A stretch of DNA of 13,053 nt from an uncultured Gemmatimonadota bacterium (lineage in GTDB: Bacteria > Gemmatimonadota > Gemmatimonadetes > Gemmatimonadales > GWC2-71-9). The notes beneath the pieces were generated by a model. It saw only the letters and a list, made by a program, of their open reading frames with translations, was not told the DNA's origin and made no database searches. The DNA lies in contig CALGOK010000007.1 of assembly GCA_937961295.1 (NCBI GenBank), forward strand, positions 1 through 13,053, given 5' to 3'. Positions 1 through 6,972 of this stretch are shown here, in pieces (positions within the stretch are counted from its first letter, which is position 1; every line of letters starts with the position of its first letter). The translations under genes were made by a program, and so were the position numbers.

Positions 1-2
1 TC

Positions 3-217
3 TCGCTCGGCCCGCTCGAGCGCATCCGCAACCTCGACGTGTTCCGCGCCATCCGCCGCGCGCCGCTGCGCGTGCTGGTCGAGCTCGCGGTGCTGCGCCT
101 CGGGTTCGTGGTGCTCTTTATCGCGATGGGCCTCGGCGCGCTGTGGGCCAAGTACAAGCACAGCGACGCCGCCCTCTGCGAGCGCCCCTGCCCGGGCCGG
201 CCGGGGCGGGGCGTGGG
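3..217 (+). CDS. 3' part of an unrecognised membrane-protein gene (5' end outside window, no clear stop)
   Basis: The reading frame beginning at base 3 has G or C in nearly every third codon position up to about base 190, like the other genes here, so it is probably translated. It encodes a basic stretch (about residues 5-28, with LERIRN and AIRRAP) and then one strong hydrophobic segment (LRLGFVVLFIAMGLGALW) followed by KYKHSD, as expected for the C-terminal helix and tail of a membrane protein. I do not recognise the family. The frame has no stop until 1548-1550, deep inside the next gene, and no frame on this strand has a stop before 266-268 (TAG) or 271-273 (TAA). The end given here is only where the hairpin begins. 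A frameshift, sequence error or degraded 3' end is likely. Confidence 0.45.
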
Positions 218-242
218 AGGGGGGTGCCGGCGGCACCCCCCT
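218..242 (+). terminator. Strong GC hairpin, terminator-like without a U tract
   Basis: Bases 219-228 pair perfectly with 232-241 (GGGGGGTGCC against GGCACCCCCC) around a 3-base loop, and A218 can pair with T242. Only TT follows, so this is not a textbook intrinsic terminator, but it is placed where the upstream gene should end and before the transporter operon. It could also act as an RNA stability element. Confidence 0.45.
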
Positions 243-327
243 TCCGCATGCCCCCGGTCGCCTGCTAGCGTAATGGCCGCCGGACCCCGGCGACCCGTCC
301 GTCCCACTATCTCACCCAGAGGCCCTC

Positions 328-1911
328 GTGGCTGCCCCGTCCGTCCCTCGCGAGCAGTGGGGCTCGCGCATCGGTCTGATCCTCGCCATGGCCGGAAATG
401 CCGTCGGCCTCGGCAACTTCCTCCGCTTCCCCCGCCAGGCCGTCGAGAACGGCGGCGGGACGTTCATGATCCCCTACTTCATCGCCTTCCTGCTGGTGGG
501 GATCCCGCTGATGTGGATCGAGTGGGGGGTGGGCCGCTACGGCGGGGAGCGCGGCCACGGCTCGGTGCCGGGGATGTTCCACTCGATCTGGCGCCACCCG
601 GTGTCGAAGTACCTCGGCGTGCTCGGGCTGTTCATGCCGGTGGTGGTGCTGATCTACTACTGCTACATCGAGTCGTGGACGCTGGCGTGGACCTGGTTCT
701 CGCTCTCGGGCGCCACCGCGGGGCTCGACCAGCAGGGGATGCAGCAGTTCTTCGGATCGTACGTCAACCTGCAGAACGCCTCGGTCCACGGCTTCTGGAC
801 CCCATTCCTGTTCTTCTTCATCACCATCGCGATCAACTTCTGGGTGGTGAGCAAGGGGCTCACCGCCGGGATCGAGCGGCTCGCCAAGATCGGCATGCCC
901 TTGCTGTTCGTCTTCGCCGCGATCCTGGTGGTCCGGGTGCTGACGCTCGGCGACCAGACGGTGATGGTCGACGGGGTGGCCACGGTGTCCAATCCGCTCC
1001 GCGGCCTCGAGTTCATGTACACGCCGGACTGGGCCAAGCTGGCGGAGCCGGGGGTGTGGCTGGCGGCGACCGGGCAGATCTTCTTCACCCTGTCGGTGGG
1101 GATGGGCTCGCTCCAGGCGTACGCCTCGTACCTCACCCGCAAGGACGACCTGGCGCTGTCCGGGGTCGCCACCGCGGCCACCAACGAGACCGCGGAAGTG
1201 GTCCTCGGCGGCTCGCTGGCGATCCCGGCGATCGTGACCTTCTTCGGGGTGAGCGGCGCGGTGGCGATCGCGTCGCAGGGGTCGTTCGACCTCGGCTTCA
1301 TCGCGATGCCGCTGGTGTTCAACCAGCTGCCGGGCGGCCCGCTGGTGGCCACCGCGGCCGGCGTGATGTGGTTCGGCCTGCTGTTCTTCGCCGGGATCAC
1401 GTCGTCGGTGGCGATGGCCACGCCGGCGCTCTCGTTCGTCGAGGAGAACTTCGGCTGGAAACGGAAGCAGACCGCGATCACCCTTGGCGCGATCGCGCTG
1501 GCGATCGGGCTGCTGCACATCATCTACAACACCCGCGGGTTCCTCGATGAGTGGGACTACTGGGCGGGCACCTTCGGCCTGGTGGTGCTGGCGATCGTCG
1601 AGACGATCCTGTTCGTCTGGGTGCTCGGTCCCGACCGGATGTGGAACGAGCTCCACGCCGGGGCGTCGATCCGGCTGCCGCGGATCTACAAGTTCATCAT
1701 GACCTACGTGACCCCCGTCTTCCTGCTGGTCATGATGGCGTGGTGGACCGTGCAGGAGGCGATCCCGACGCTTATGATGGACGGGGAAACGCCCGAGCGG
1801 CAGGCGATCCGGTGGTTCTCGCGGGCGTTCCTGGTGGGCATCCTGCTGTTCCAGCTGTGGCTGATCCGCAAGGCCTGGGCGCGTCGCGCCGCGGCCGGAA
1901 AGGACGCCTGA
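328..1911 (+). CDS. LeuT-like sodium:neurotransmitter symporter (NSS/SNF family)
   Basis: A 527-residue inner-membrane sodium-coupled amino-acid importer with the 12-helix pattern of the family. It is strikingly close to Aquifex LeuT from memory: GNAVGLGNFLRFP (residues 23-35), FLLVGIPLMWIEW, YYCYIESW (110-117), GQIFFTLS (249-256), TNETAEV (285-291) and FAGITSS (354-360). Residues matching LeuT sodium and substrate ligands are present: N24, A25, N30, V107, Y111, F253, T254, S256, N286, A355, T358 and S359. Two pocket residues that are Phe259 and Ile359 in LeuT are Met here (M259, M363), so the substrate preference may differ. The GTG start at 328 is chosen because AGAGG lies 5 bases upstream and LeuT-like sequence begins at once; a frame-1 TAA at 271 limits any extension. 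It overlaps the next gene by one base (TGATG). A neutral or hydrophobic amino acid is the likely substrate (inference). Confidence 0.95.
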   Translation: MAAPSVPREQWGSRIGLILAMAGNAVGLGNFLRFPRQAVENGGGTFMIPYFIAFLLVGIPLMWIEWGVGRYGGERGHGSVPGMFHSIWRHPVSKYLGVLGLFMPVVVLIYYCYIESWTLAWTWFSLSGATAGLDQQGMQQFFGSYVNLQNASVHGFWTPFLFFFITIAINFWVVSKGLTAGIERLAKIGMPLLFVFAAILVVRVLTLGDQTVMVDGVATVSNPLRGLEFMYTPDWAKLAEPGVWLAATGQIFFTLSVGMGSLQAYASYLTRKDDLALSGVATAATNETAEVVLGGSLAIPAIVTFFGVSGAVAIASQGSFDLGFIAMPLVFNQLPGGPLVATAAGVMWFGLLFFAGITSSVAMATPALSFVEENFGWKRKQTAITLGAIALAIGLLHIIYNTRGFLDEWDYWAGTFGLVVLAIVETILFVWVLGPDRMWNELHAGASIRLPRIYKFIMTYVTPVFLLVMMAWWTVQEAIPTLMMDGETPERQAIRWFSRAFLVGILLFQLWLIRKAWARRAAAGKDA

Positions 1912-2042
1912 TGCGTCTCTCTGCGCTGGTGTTCATGGCGGGAGCCTGGGCCTTCGTGCTCGGCCTCACCGCGTGGTCCTACCGCCGGCTGCTCGCGCCG
2001 CCCAGGCGCGACGACCCGCCGCCTCCGGAGTCGATCCCGTGA
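1911..2042 (+). CDS. One-helix small protein, MetS-like NSS transporter small subunit
   Basis: A 43-residue protein with a single transmembrane helix (about residues 4-23, LSALVFMAGAWAFVLGLTAW), a basic YRR stop-transfer sequence and a proline-rich tail (PPPPES). Its ATG overlaps the symporter stop (TGATG) and a purine-rich GGAAAGGA at 1897-1904 serves as ribosome site. Known context: in Corynebacterium a tiny one-helix protein, MetS, is encoded beside the NSS transporter MetP and is needed for methionine/alanine uptake. The same gene order, size and topology here support a small-subunit role, although the sequence is too short for a firm family call. Its TGA overlaps the GTG of the permease (GTGA), so all three genes are probably translationally coupled. 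Confidence 0.7.
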   Translation: MRLSALVFMAGAWAFVLGLTAWSYRRLLAPPRRDDPPPPESIP

Positions 2043-3601
2043 GCCTCTTCCGCACCAAGCCGCTGTCCGAGTTCCTGCCGACGGATGCCGAGCACCAGCT
2101 CGCCCGGACGCTCTCGGCCACCAACCTCGTGCTGCTCGGCATCGGCGCCATCATCGGCGCCGGGATCTTCGTGCTCACCGGCACCGCGGCGGCGCAGTAC
2201 GCCGGCCCCGCGATCGCGCTGTCGTTCGTGCTCGCGGGGGCCGGGTGCCTCTTCGCGGGACTCTGCTACGCCGAGTTCGCGTCGATGATCCCGGTGGCGG
2301 GCAGCGCGTACACCTACGGCTACGCCACCCTCGGCGAGTTCATCGCCTGGATCATCGGGTGGGACCTGATCCTCGAATATCTCTTCGCCGCCTCGACGGT
2401 GGCGGTGGGCTGGTCGGGGTACTTCACGGCGTTCCTCGCCGAGATGGGGCTGCACCTGCCGCCGACGCTGGCGGGGGCGCCGTTCGGGGTGGAGGGGACC
2501 CACACGCTGGTGCGCAGCCAGCTGTGCGTCGACCCGGCCACCGGCGGCATCGCGGTCGACGCGGTGAGCCGCACCGCGGTGCCGATCGCCGAATGCGCCG
2601 CCGGCGGGTTCACCATCGCCAGCGGCATCGTCAACCTCCCGGCGATGGTGCTGGTGCTGCTGCTCACCGGCCTGCTGGTGCTCGGCATCCGCGAGTCGGC
2701 CCGGTTCAACAACCTGATCGTGTTCGTCAAGGTGGCCATCGTGCTGCTGGTGATCGGGTTCGGCATCAAGTACGTCGACACCGCCAACTGGATGCCGTTC
2801 ATCCCCGACAACACCGGCACCTTCGGCGAGTTCGGGCTGAGCGGCGTGCTGCGCGGCGCGGGCGTGATCTTCTTCGCCTACATCGGCTTCGATGCGGTGT
2901 CCACCGCGGCGCAGGAGGCGAAGAACCCCCAGCGCGACCTGCCGATCGGCATCCTCGGCTCGCTGGCGGTGTGCACGGTGCTCTACATCGCGATGGCGCT
3001 GGTGATGACCGGCATCGCGCCGTACTCCGAGCTCGACGTGCCGCACCCGGTGTTCGTGGCGATCGACAAGGCCGGGCCGGGGCTGGCGTGGCTGGGGTAC
3101 CTGGTCAACATCGGGGCGATCGCCGGCCTCGCGTCGGTGGTGCTGGTGATGCTGATGGGCCAGCCGCGCATCTTCTACTCGATGTCGCGCGACGGCCTGC
3201 TCCCGGGTGTGTTCGGCAAGGTGCACCAGAAGTACCGCACGCCGTACGTGTCGACCATCGTCACCGGCGTGGTGGCGGCGGTGATCGCCGGGATGTTCCC
3301 GATCGGGCTCCTCGGCGAGCTGGTGTCGATCGGGACGCTGCTGGCCTTCGTGATCGTGTGCGGCGGCATCATCGTGCTGCGGCGGACCCAGCCGCACCTC
3401 GAGCGGCCGTTCCGCACCCCGCTGGTGCCGCTGGTGCCGCTGCTCGGCATCGGCATCTGCGGCTACCTGATGTCGGGGCTGCCACTCGACACCTGGATCC
3501 GGCTGCTGATCTGGATGGCGATCGGGATCGTGATCTACTTCGGGTACGGTCGCGCGCACTCGCGGCTGGCCCGGCAGGACGGAGGCGGCCCTGCCACGTG
3601 A
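2039..3601 (+). CDS. APC-superfamily amino-acid permease (cationic amino-acid transporter-like)
   Basis: A 520-residue inner-membrane permease. The helix 1 substrate loop GIGAIIGAGIFVLTG (34-48) is the hallmark of APC permeases, and GVIFFAYIGFDAVSTAAQEAKNP (275-297; helix 6 region) with the following RDLP is typical of the CAT/YfnA branch (TC 2.A.3.3). About 12 hydrophobic segments are visible. The GTG start is chosen because CCGGAG lies 8 bases upstream and the preceding stop overlaps it (GTGA); the frame is open further upstream but that part is the small-subunit gene. Between about residues 138 and 192 there is an enlarged extracytoplasmic loop with Cys163 and Cys186, which could form a disulfide. 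Substrate is not determinable from the sequence; a neutral or basic amino acid is likely. Confidence 0.92.
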   Translation: MSLFRTKPLSEFLPTDAEHQLARTLSATNLVLLGIGAIIGAGIFVLTGTAAAQYAGPAIALSFVLAGAGCLFAGLCYAEFASMIPVAGSAYTYGYATLGEFIAWIIGWDLILEYLFAASTVAVGWSGYFTAFLAEMGLHLPPTLAGAPFGVEGTHTLVRSQLCVDPATGGIAVDAVSRTAVPIAECAAGGFTIASGIVNLPAMVLVLLLTGLLVLGIRESARFNNLIVFVKVAIVLLVIGFGIKYVDTANWMPFIPDNTGTFGEFGLSGVLRGAGVIFFAYIGFDAVSTAAQEAKNPQRDLPIGILGSLAVCTVLYIAMALVMTGIAPYSELDVPHPVFVAIDKAGPGLAWLGYLVNIGAIAGLASVVLVMLMGQPRIFYSMSRDGLLPGVFGKVHQKYRTPYVSTIVTGVVAAVIAGMFPIGLLGELVSIGTLLAFVIVCGGIIVLRRTQPHLERPFRTPLVPLVPLLGIGICGYLMSGLPLDTWIRLLIWMAIGIVIYFGYGRAHSRLARQDGGGPAT

Positions 3602-3602
3602 T

Positions 3603-3608
3603 TAGCTT
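3603..3608 (+). promoter_or_regulatory. Putative -10 hexamer for a leaderless nrnA transcript
   Basis: TAGCTT ends 6 bases before the ATG of the phosphoesterase gene, in the 13-base gap after the permease stop. No Shine-Dalgarno sequence fits between them. The TAnnnT hexamer at this distance is the usual layout of leaderless genes in several phyla. No convincing -35 is seen (3579-3585 reads ACGGAGG). The same hexamer occurs before menG. Confidence 0.4.
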
Positions 3609-3614
3609 TCGGGC

Positions 3615-4640
3615 ATGACGTTGATCGACCCGACCACGATGGGCGCCGCCGCGGAGGAGCTGGCGGCGCTCCTCGTTCCCGGTCGCCGGATCTGCCTGGT
3701 GACCCACGTGAACCCCGACGGCGACGGCCTCGGCAGCCAGGTGGCCCTGATCCACCTGCTGCGGGGGGCCGGGCTCGACGCAGTGATCACCAACCCGTCG
3801 CCCACGCCGGAACGCTTCCGCTTCCTGCTCGCCGACCTCCCGGGGGTCGACCGGAGCGACCGGGCGGTGCGCGAACTGCGCCGGGCCGACGTGATCATCG
3901 TTCTCGACATCGCCGAACTCACCCGACTCGGCCAGCTCGGCGCCACGGTCGAGGAGCGCGGCGTCCCGGTGGCGTGCATCGACCACCACACCGGGCCGGG
4001 GCACCTCCCGGGCGGTCCCCGGCTGGTCGACGTCCAGGCCGCGGCCACCGGCGAGCTCGTGTACCTCCTCGCCCGCGCCCTCGACTGGCCGGTGACCCGG
4101 GCGGTGGCCCACGCGCTCTACGTGGCGATCGTCACCGACACCGGCTCGTTCCGGTTCTCGAACACCCGGCCGCGCACCCTGCGCATCGCTGCCGACCTGC
4201 TGGAGCTCGGTGCCGATCCCGAGGAGGTGTACCTGGAGGTGTACGCATCGGCGCCACCGGGGCGGCCGCGACTGCTCGCCGAGACGCTCGAGACGCTGGT
4301 GGTCGAGGACGAACACGGGTTGGCGTGGATGACGGTGCCGCCCGGGGCGCTTGAGCGCCACGGCGTGGAGTCCGACGACCTCGACGGCGTGGTGGAGCAC
4401 GCCCGGGCGGTGCGCGGGGTGCGCCTGGCGATCCTCTTCCGCGAGGTGTCGGGCGGCCGCATCAAGGTGTCGTTCCGCTCAGTCGGCACCACCGACGTCG
4501 CCGCGCTCGCCCGGCGATTCGGCGGGGGCGGCCACACCAAGGCCGCCGGAGCGGCGATCGCCGGGTCGCTCGACACCGTCCAGCGCACCGTGCTGGCCGA
4601 GGCGCGCAGCTACCTCGCCGGTGTACCTTCCCCCCGGTGA
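3615..4640 (+). CDS. nrnA: DHH/DHHA1 phosphoesterase, NrnA-type oligoribonuclease / pAp phosphatase
   Basis: A 341-residue cytoplasmic enzyme of normal family length. The N-terminal DHH domain carries the manganese-binding motifs: THVNPDGDG (30-38, with H31, D35, D37), DIAE (98-101), DHH (123-125) and TDTGSFRFSNT (174-184, with D175). The C-terminal DHHA1 domain ends in GGGGHTKAAG (303-312), the substrate-binding glycine-rich loop. Family members degrade 2-5 nucleotide RNAs and dephosphorylate 3'-phosphoadenosine 5'-phosphate; some act on cyclic dinucleotide breakdown products, so the exact substrate is open. The ATG at 3615 lacks an obvious ribosome site and follows a TAGCTT hexamer. The stop overlaps a possible GTG start of the next gene (GTGA at 4637-4640), linking it to the iron-sulfur genes downstream. 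Confidence 0.93.
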   Translation: MTLIDPTTMGAAAEELAALLVPGRRICLVTHVNPDGDGLGSQVALIHLLRGAGLDAVITNPSPTPERFRFLLADLPGVDRSDRAVRELRRADVIIVLDIAELTRLGQLGATVEERGVPVACIDHHTGPGHLPGGPRLVDVQAAATGELVYLLARALDWPVTRAVAHALYVAIVTDTGSFRFSNTRPRTLRIAADLLELGADPEEVYLEVYASAPPGRPRLLAETLETLVVEDEHGLAWMTVPPGALERHGVESDDLDGVVEHARAVRGVRLAILFREVSGGRIKVSFRSVGTTDVAALARRFGGGGHTKAAGAAIAGSLDTVQRTVLAEARSYLAGVPSPR

Positions 4641-4672
4641 GCATCGCACTCGACGGCAGGACCCGGAGTACC

Positions 4673-4906
4673 ATGGTGGACGTGCTGGACCGCATCGAAC
4701 GGAGCCTCGACGGCATCCGACCCTACATCACATCGCACCGCGGCACGGTCGAGGTGATCGACTTCGACCCCGCCGACGGCCGCCTCGTGCTGCGCCTCGG
4801 CGGCACCTGCCAGGGCTGCTCGGCGGCCACGGTCACGCTGCGCCAGGGGATCGAGACCCGGCTGCGCGATGCCGTGCCTGAAGTGCGCATCGTCGAAGCG
4901 GTGTGA
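4673..4906 (+). CDS. Nfu/NifU C-terminal-type iron-sulfur cluster scaffold protein
   Basis: A 77-residue single-domain protein. The signature TCQGCS (45-50) places Cys46 and Cys49 in the CxxC that holds a bridging [4Fe-4S] cluster in the dimer of this family, and IRPYI...VEVIDFD, VTLRQGIETRL and VPEVRIVEAV match the rest of the domain. The ATG at 4673 is preferred because GGAG stands 5 bases upstream and the protein then begins exactly at the domain. A GTG at 4637 in the same frame overlaps the nrnA stop (GTGA) and would add 12 residues; it remains possible. The gene sits 10 bases before an Mrp-family ATPase, a pairing that fits delivery of clusters to apoproteins. Confidence 0.88.
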   Translation: MVDVLDRIERSLDGIRPYITSHRGTVEVIDFDPADGRLVLRLGGTCQGCSAATVTLRQGIETRLRDAVPEVRIVEAV

Positions 4907-4916
4907 GGATCCCCAG

Positions 4917-6257
4917 ATGACCGAACACGATTCCGCGACCCGCGTCCGCGAGGCGCTCGACCGCGTCGTCAACCCGCGCACCGGCAAGGGGCTGGTGGCC
5001 TCGGAGATGGTCGACGGCCTCGCCATCGAGGACGGCGTTCCGGTGTTCACCGTGCTGCTCCGCCGGGACGATCCCGCGACGCTGGTGCGCCAGGCGCGCC
5101 AGGCGCTCGCCGACGCGGGCTTCCCCGCGCCGCGCATCAAGGTGACCGACCCCGCCGGGCCGGCCCCCACCACCCATCCGCCACCGCAGAGCGCCCAGGC
5201 CAACGTGCCGCCGGCGCCGCAGCCGATGACCGTCGCCGGCATCGACACGGTGATCGCGGTGTCGTCGGGGAAGGGCGGGGTGGGGAAGTCCACCGTGTCG
5301 GTGAACCTCGCCATCGCGCTGGCCGCGCGCGGCAAGCGGGTGGGGCTCATCGACGCCGATTTCTACGGTCCCGACGTGCCGCGGATGATGGGAATGTTCG
5401 AGCGGCCCGGCATCGACGCGGACAAGCGGATCGTGCCGCTCGAGGCGCACGGCGTGAAGCTGATGTCGATCGGCTTCCTAGTCGATCGCGACGCGCCGGC
5501 AATCTGGCGCGGGCCGATCATCACCAAGGTGCTGCAGCAGTTCCTCCACGACGTGGCCTGGGGCGAGCTCGACTACCTCGTCGTCGACATGCCGCCCGGC
5601 ACCGGCGACGCACAGCTCTCGCTGGTGCAGCAGGTGGTGGTCAACGGCGCCGTGATCGTCACCACGCCACAGGAAGTGGCGGTGGGCGACGCGCTCCGCG
5701 GTGCGCGGATGTTCGATCGGGTGAACGTCCCCGTCCTCGGCGTGGTGGAGAACATGAGCTGCTTCATCGACCCGACCACCGGGATGCGCCACGACCTCTT
5801 CGGCAGCGGCGGCGGCGAGCGCCTCGCCGACGAGCTCGGCGTCCCGCTGCTGGGAGAGGTGCCGCTGCAGGCGGGGCTCGCCGACGCCGCCGATCGCGGG
5901 CTGCCGATCGTGGTGGAGGCCCCCGGCAGCGCCGCGGCGGTGATGCTCAGCGAGATCGCCGATCGGACCGCCGCACGCGCCGGAGAGGCGGCGGTGCGCC
6001 TGCGGGGTCGCGCTCCGCGACATCGCGAAGGGCGAGGGGCGAGGGGCGGAAGACCACGAAGCCGGCATCACTCCTCGATGCCGGCTTCCTCGTTCGCCCC
6101 TCGCCCTTCGCGATGTCGCCTCAGTCCACCCACTCCACCTCGAACCCCGCCACGTTGGTGGTCAGCGCGACCGACAGCGTGCGGGTGGCCCCTGCGAAGT
6201 CCGGCGTGCTCCAGGTGTTCCCCGTGCGCGCGAAGTCATCGAGGTCGAACCGGGTGA
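4917..6257 (+). CDS. apbC: Mrp/ApbC-family P-loop ATPase, iron-sulfur carrier, with repeat-derived C-terminal tail
   Basis: The N-terminal MIP18/DUF59-type domain (about 5-75) is followed by a Pro/Ala-rich linker (80-104) and the ParA/MinD-like NTPase. Visible motifs are the deviant Walker A SSGKGGVGKST (116-126), DADFYGPDVP (146-155), and VVDMPPGTGD (222-231). Family members carry and transfer iron-sulfur clusters with ATP hydrolysis. The usual CPxC after ENMS is replaced: the segment reads ENMSCFIDPTTG (278-289), leaving only Cys282. The ATG at 4917 is chosen because GAGGAT lies just upstream and the domain begins there. Conserved sequence ends near residue 360; the frame then runs on through a palindromic repeat and 137 bases into the 3' end of the opposing gene, giving 446 residues against about 360 usual. 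Whether the full tail is made is unknown. Confidence 0.92.
   Translation: MTEHDSATRVREALDRVVNPRTGKGLVASEMVDGLAIEDGVPVFTVLLRRDDPATLVRQARQALADAGFPAPRIKVTDPAGPAPTTHPPPQSAQANVPPAPQPMTVAGIDTVIAVSSGKGGVGKSTVSVNLAIALAARGKRVGLIDADFYGPDVPRMMGMFERPGIDADKRIVPLEAHGVKLMSIGFLVDRDAPAIWRGPIITKVLQQFLHDVAWGELDYLVVDMPPGTGDAQLSLVQQVVVNGAVIVTTPQEVAVGDALRGARMFDRVNVPVLGVVENMSCFIDPTTGMRHDLFGSGGGERLADELGVPLLGEVPLQAGLADAADRGLPIVVEAPGSAAAVMLSEIADRTAARAGEAAVRLRGRAPRHREGRGARGGRPRSRHHSSMPASSFAPRPSRCRLSPPTPPRTPPRWWSARPTACGWPLRSPACSRCSPCARSHRGRTG
6017..6119. repeat. Palindromic element, copy A (convergent junction)
   Basis: Bases 6017-6042 are a perfect 26-bp inverted match to 6094-6119. The arm begins GCGACATCGCGAAGGGCGAG and continues with GGGCGA; the right end is TGTCGC. 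Inside the arms is a second, unrelated hairpin (6058-6088). The arm sequence recurs with few changes at 11683 and, inverted, at 12737. It lies between the Mrp gene and the convergent toast-rack gene and is read in the Mrp frame without a stop. Confidence 0.88.
6058..6088. terminator. Inner 12-bp hairpin between convergent genes, possible bidirectional terminator
   Basis: Bases 6058-6069 (GAAGCCGGCATC) pair perfectly with 6077-6088 around a 7-base loop. Nested in the 26-bp arms of copy A, it makes a long stem well able to stall polymerase from both sides. It has no U tract on either strand, so terminator function is inferred from position only. Confidence 0.4.
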
Positions 6258-6972
6258 GGAAGCGGTCGGCGGTGACGCGCACGCCGGTGCCGCGGGGAAT
6301 CCGCAACGTGAGCGTGCCCATCGAAAGCTCCGCGGTGAGCCGCGTGTTCCGCCGCCAGCTGCCGGTGAAGTCCAGCACCGCGCGTCCCACGCCGCCCTCC
6401 ACGCGCACCTCGGCGCAGCCGGCGTTGGCGAGCCGCATCGCGACCAGCTCCGCCGCGCCGACGCTGAACAGCGCCTCGCGGCAGTCGCCGCGGGTAGGTG
6501 AGGAGAAGTCGACGGTGCCGCGGGTCACGCCGGAGCGCACCACGAGCTCGACGAGCGTGAGTCCGCCCAGATCGAGCACCGCCTCGCTGGCGCCGAGGTG
6601 GGCCTGCAGGATGATCGGCACGGTGGGAGCGAACGCGAAGCGGGCGACCTGCTCGAGCTGGCCGCGCGACGTGACCCGGAGCCCGGTGCCGCCCACGGTC
6701 TTGAGCCCGAGCTGCAGGATGCCGGTGCGCGGATCGTAGCGGTGGAGCGGCGTGTAGCGGTCGGCGTCGTAGCGGAGGCCGACGTCGTACAGCGCATCGT
6801 CGGCACCAGCGCGCACCACCACGCGGCCGGCGCCGAACTCGAGCGTGGTGCGCAGCGGCGGCTGTGCATCGGCCACCGGCCGGCTGGCACCGTAGGTGCG
6901 CATCGTTTGCGCGCCCAGCGGACCGGCAGCGACCAGCGCTGCCAGCCCGAGCGCGCATCCGACCTGCCTCAC
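6121..6972 (-). CDS. Secreted toast-rack (LiaF C-terminal / DUF2154-DUF4097-like) protein
   Basis: A 283-residue protein beginning with a signal peptide (VRQVGCALGLAALVAAGPLG, likely cut after GAQ at residue 22). The mature part is repeated beta strands, typical of the toast-rack fold: LEFGAGRVVVRAG (44-56), AVLDLGGLTLVELVV, GRAVLDFTG, and a C-terminal MGTLTLRIPRGTGVRVTAD...FDLDDF that matches the LiaF/DUF2154 style ending in FEVEWVD. Cys164 and Cys186 could pair. In Bacillus, LiaF restrains an envelope-stress system; other relatives have no known role. The GTG start overlaps the stop of the upstream gene (GTGA), making it the last gene of the sigma-factor operon. Function here is inferred: envelope sensing or surface protein. 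Confidence 0.72.
   Translation of the reverse strand: MRQVGCALGLAALVAAGPLGAQTMRTYGASRPVADAQPPLRTTLEFGAGRVVVRAGADDALYDVGLRYDADRYTPLHRYDPRTGILQLGLKTVGGTGLRVTSRGQLEQVARFAFAPTVPIILQAHLGASEAVLDLGGLTLVELVVRSGVTRGTVDFSSPTRGDCREALFSVGAAELVAMRLANAGCAEVRVEGGVGRAVLDFTGSWRRNTRLTAELSMGTLTLRIPRGTGVRVTADRFLTRFDLDDFARTGNTWSTPDFAGATRTLSVALTTNVAGFEVEWVD

Noticed and set aside
180..241. GC-rich tract considered as a fourth copy of the palindromic element
   Set aside because: It lacks the GCGACA end and the GCGAAGGGCGAG core; the similarity is only general G and C runs.
242..271. Possible promoter TTCCGC - 18 bases - TAGCGT before the symporter operon
   Set aside because: The -10 is partly similar to the TAGCTT hexamers but the -35 is poor and the hexamer is 56 bases from the start codon; not enough to call.
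39..1550. Long forward ORF overlapping the symporter in another frame
   Set aside because: Its sequence beyond about base 190 is Arg/Gly/Pro-rich and lacks domain features, while the symporter frame matches LeuT throughout. Only the first part was kept, as the tail of an upstream gene.
1979..3559. 526-codon ORF on the minus strand opposite the permease
   Set aside because: Composition is dominated by His, Arg, Asp and Gln with no hydrophobic core or motifs; it is an antisense shadow caused by high GC.
6017..6119. CRISPR-like or IS-end interpretation of the inverted repeats
   Set aside because: There are no regularly spaced direct repeats, no spacers, no cas or transposase genes, and no clear target-site duplications next to the copies.
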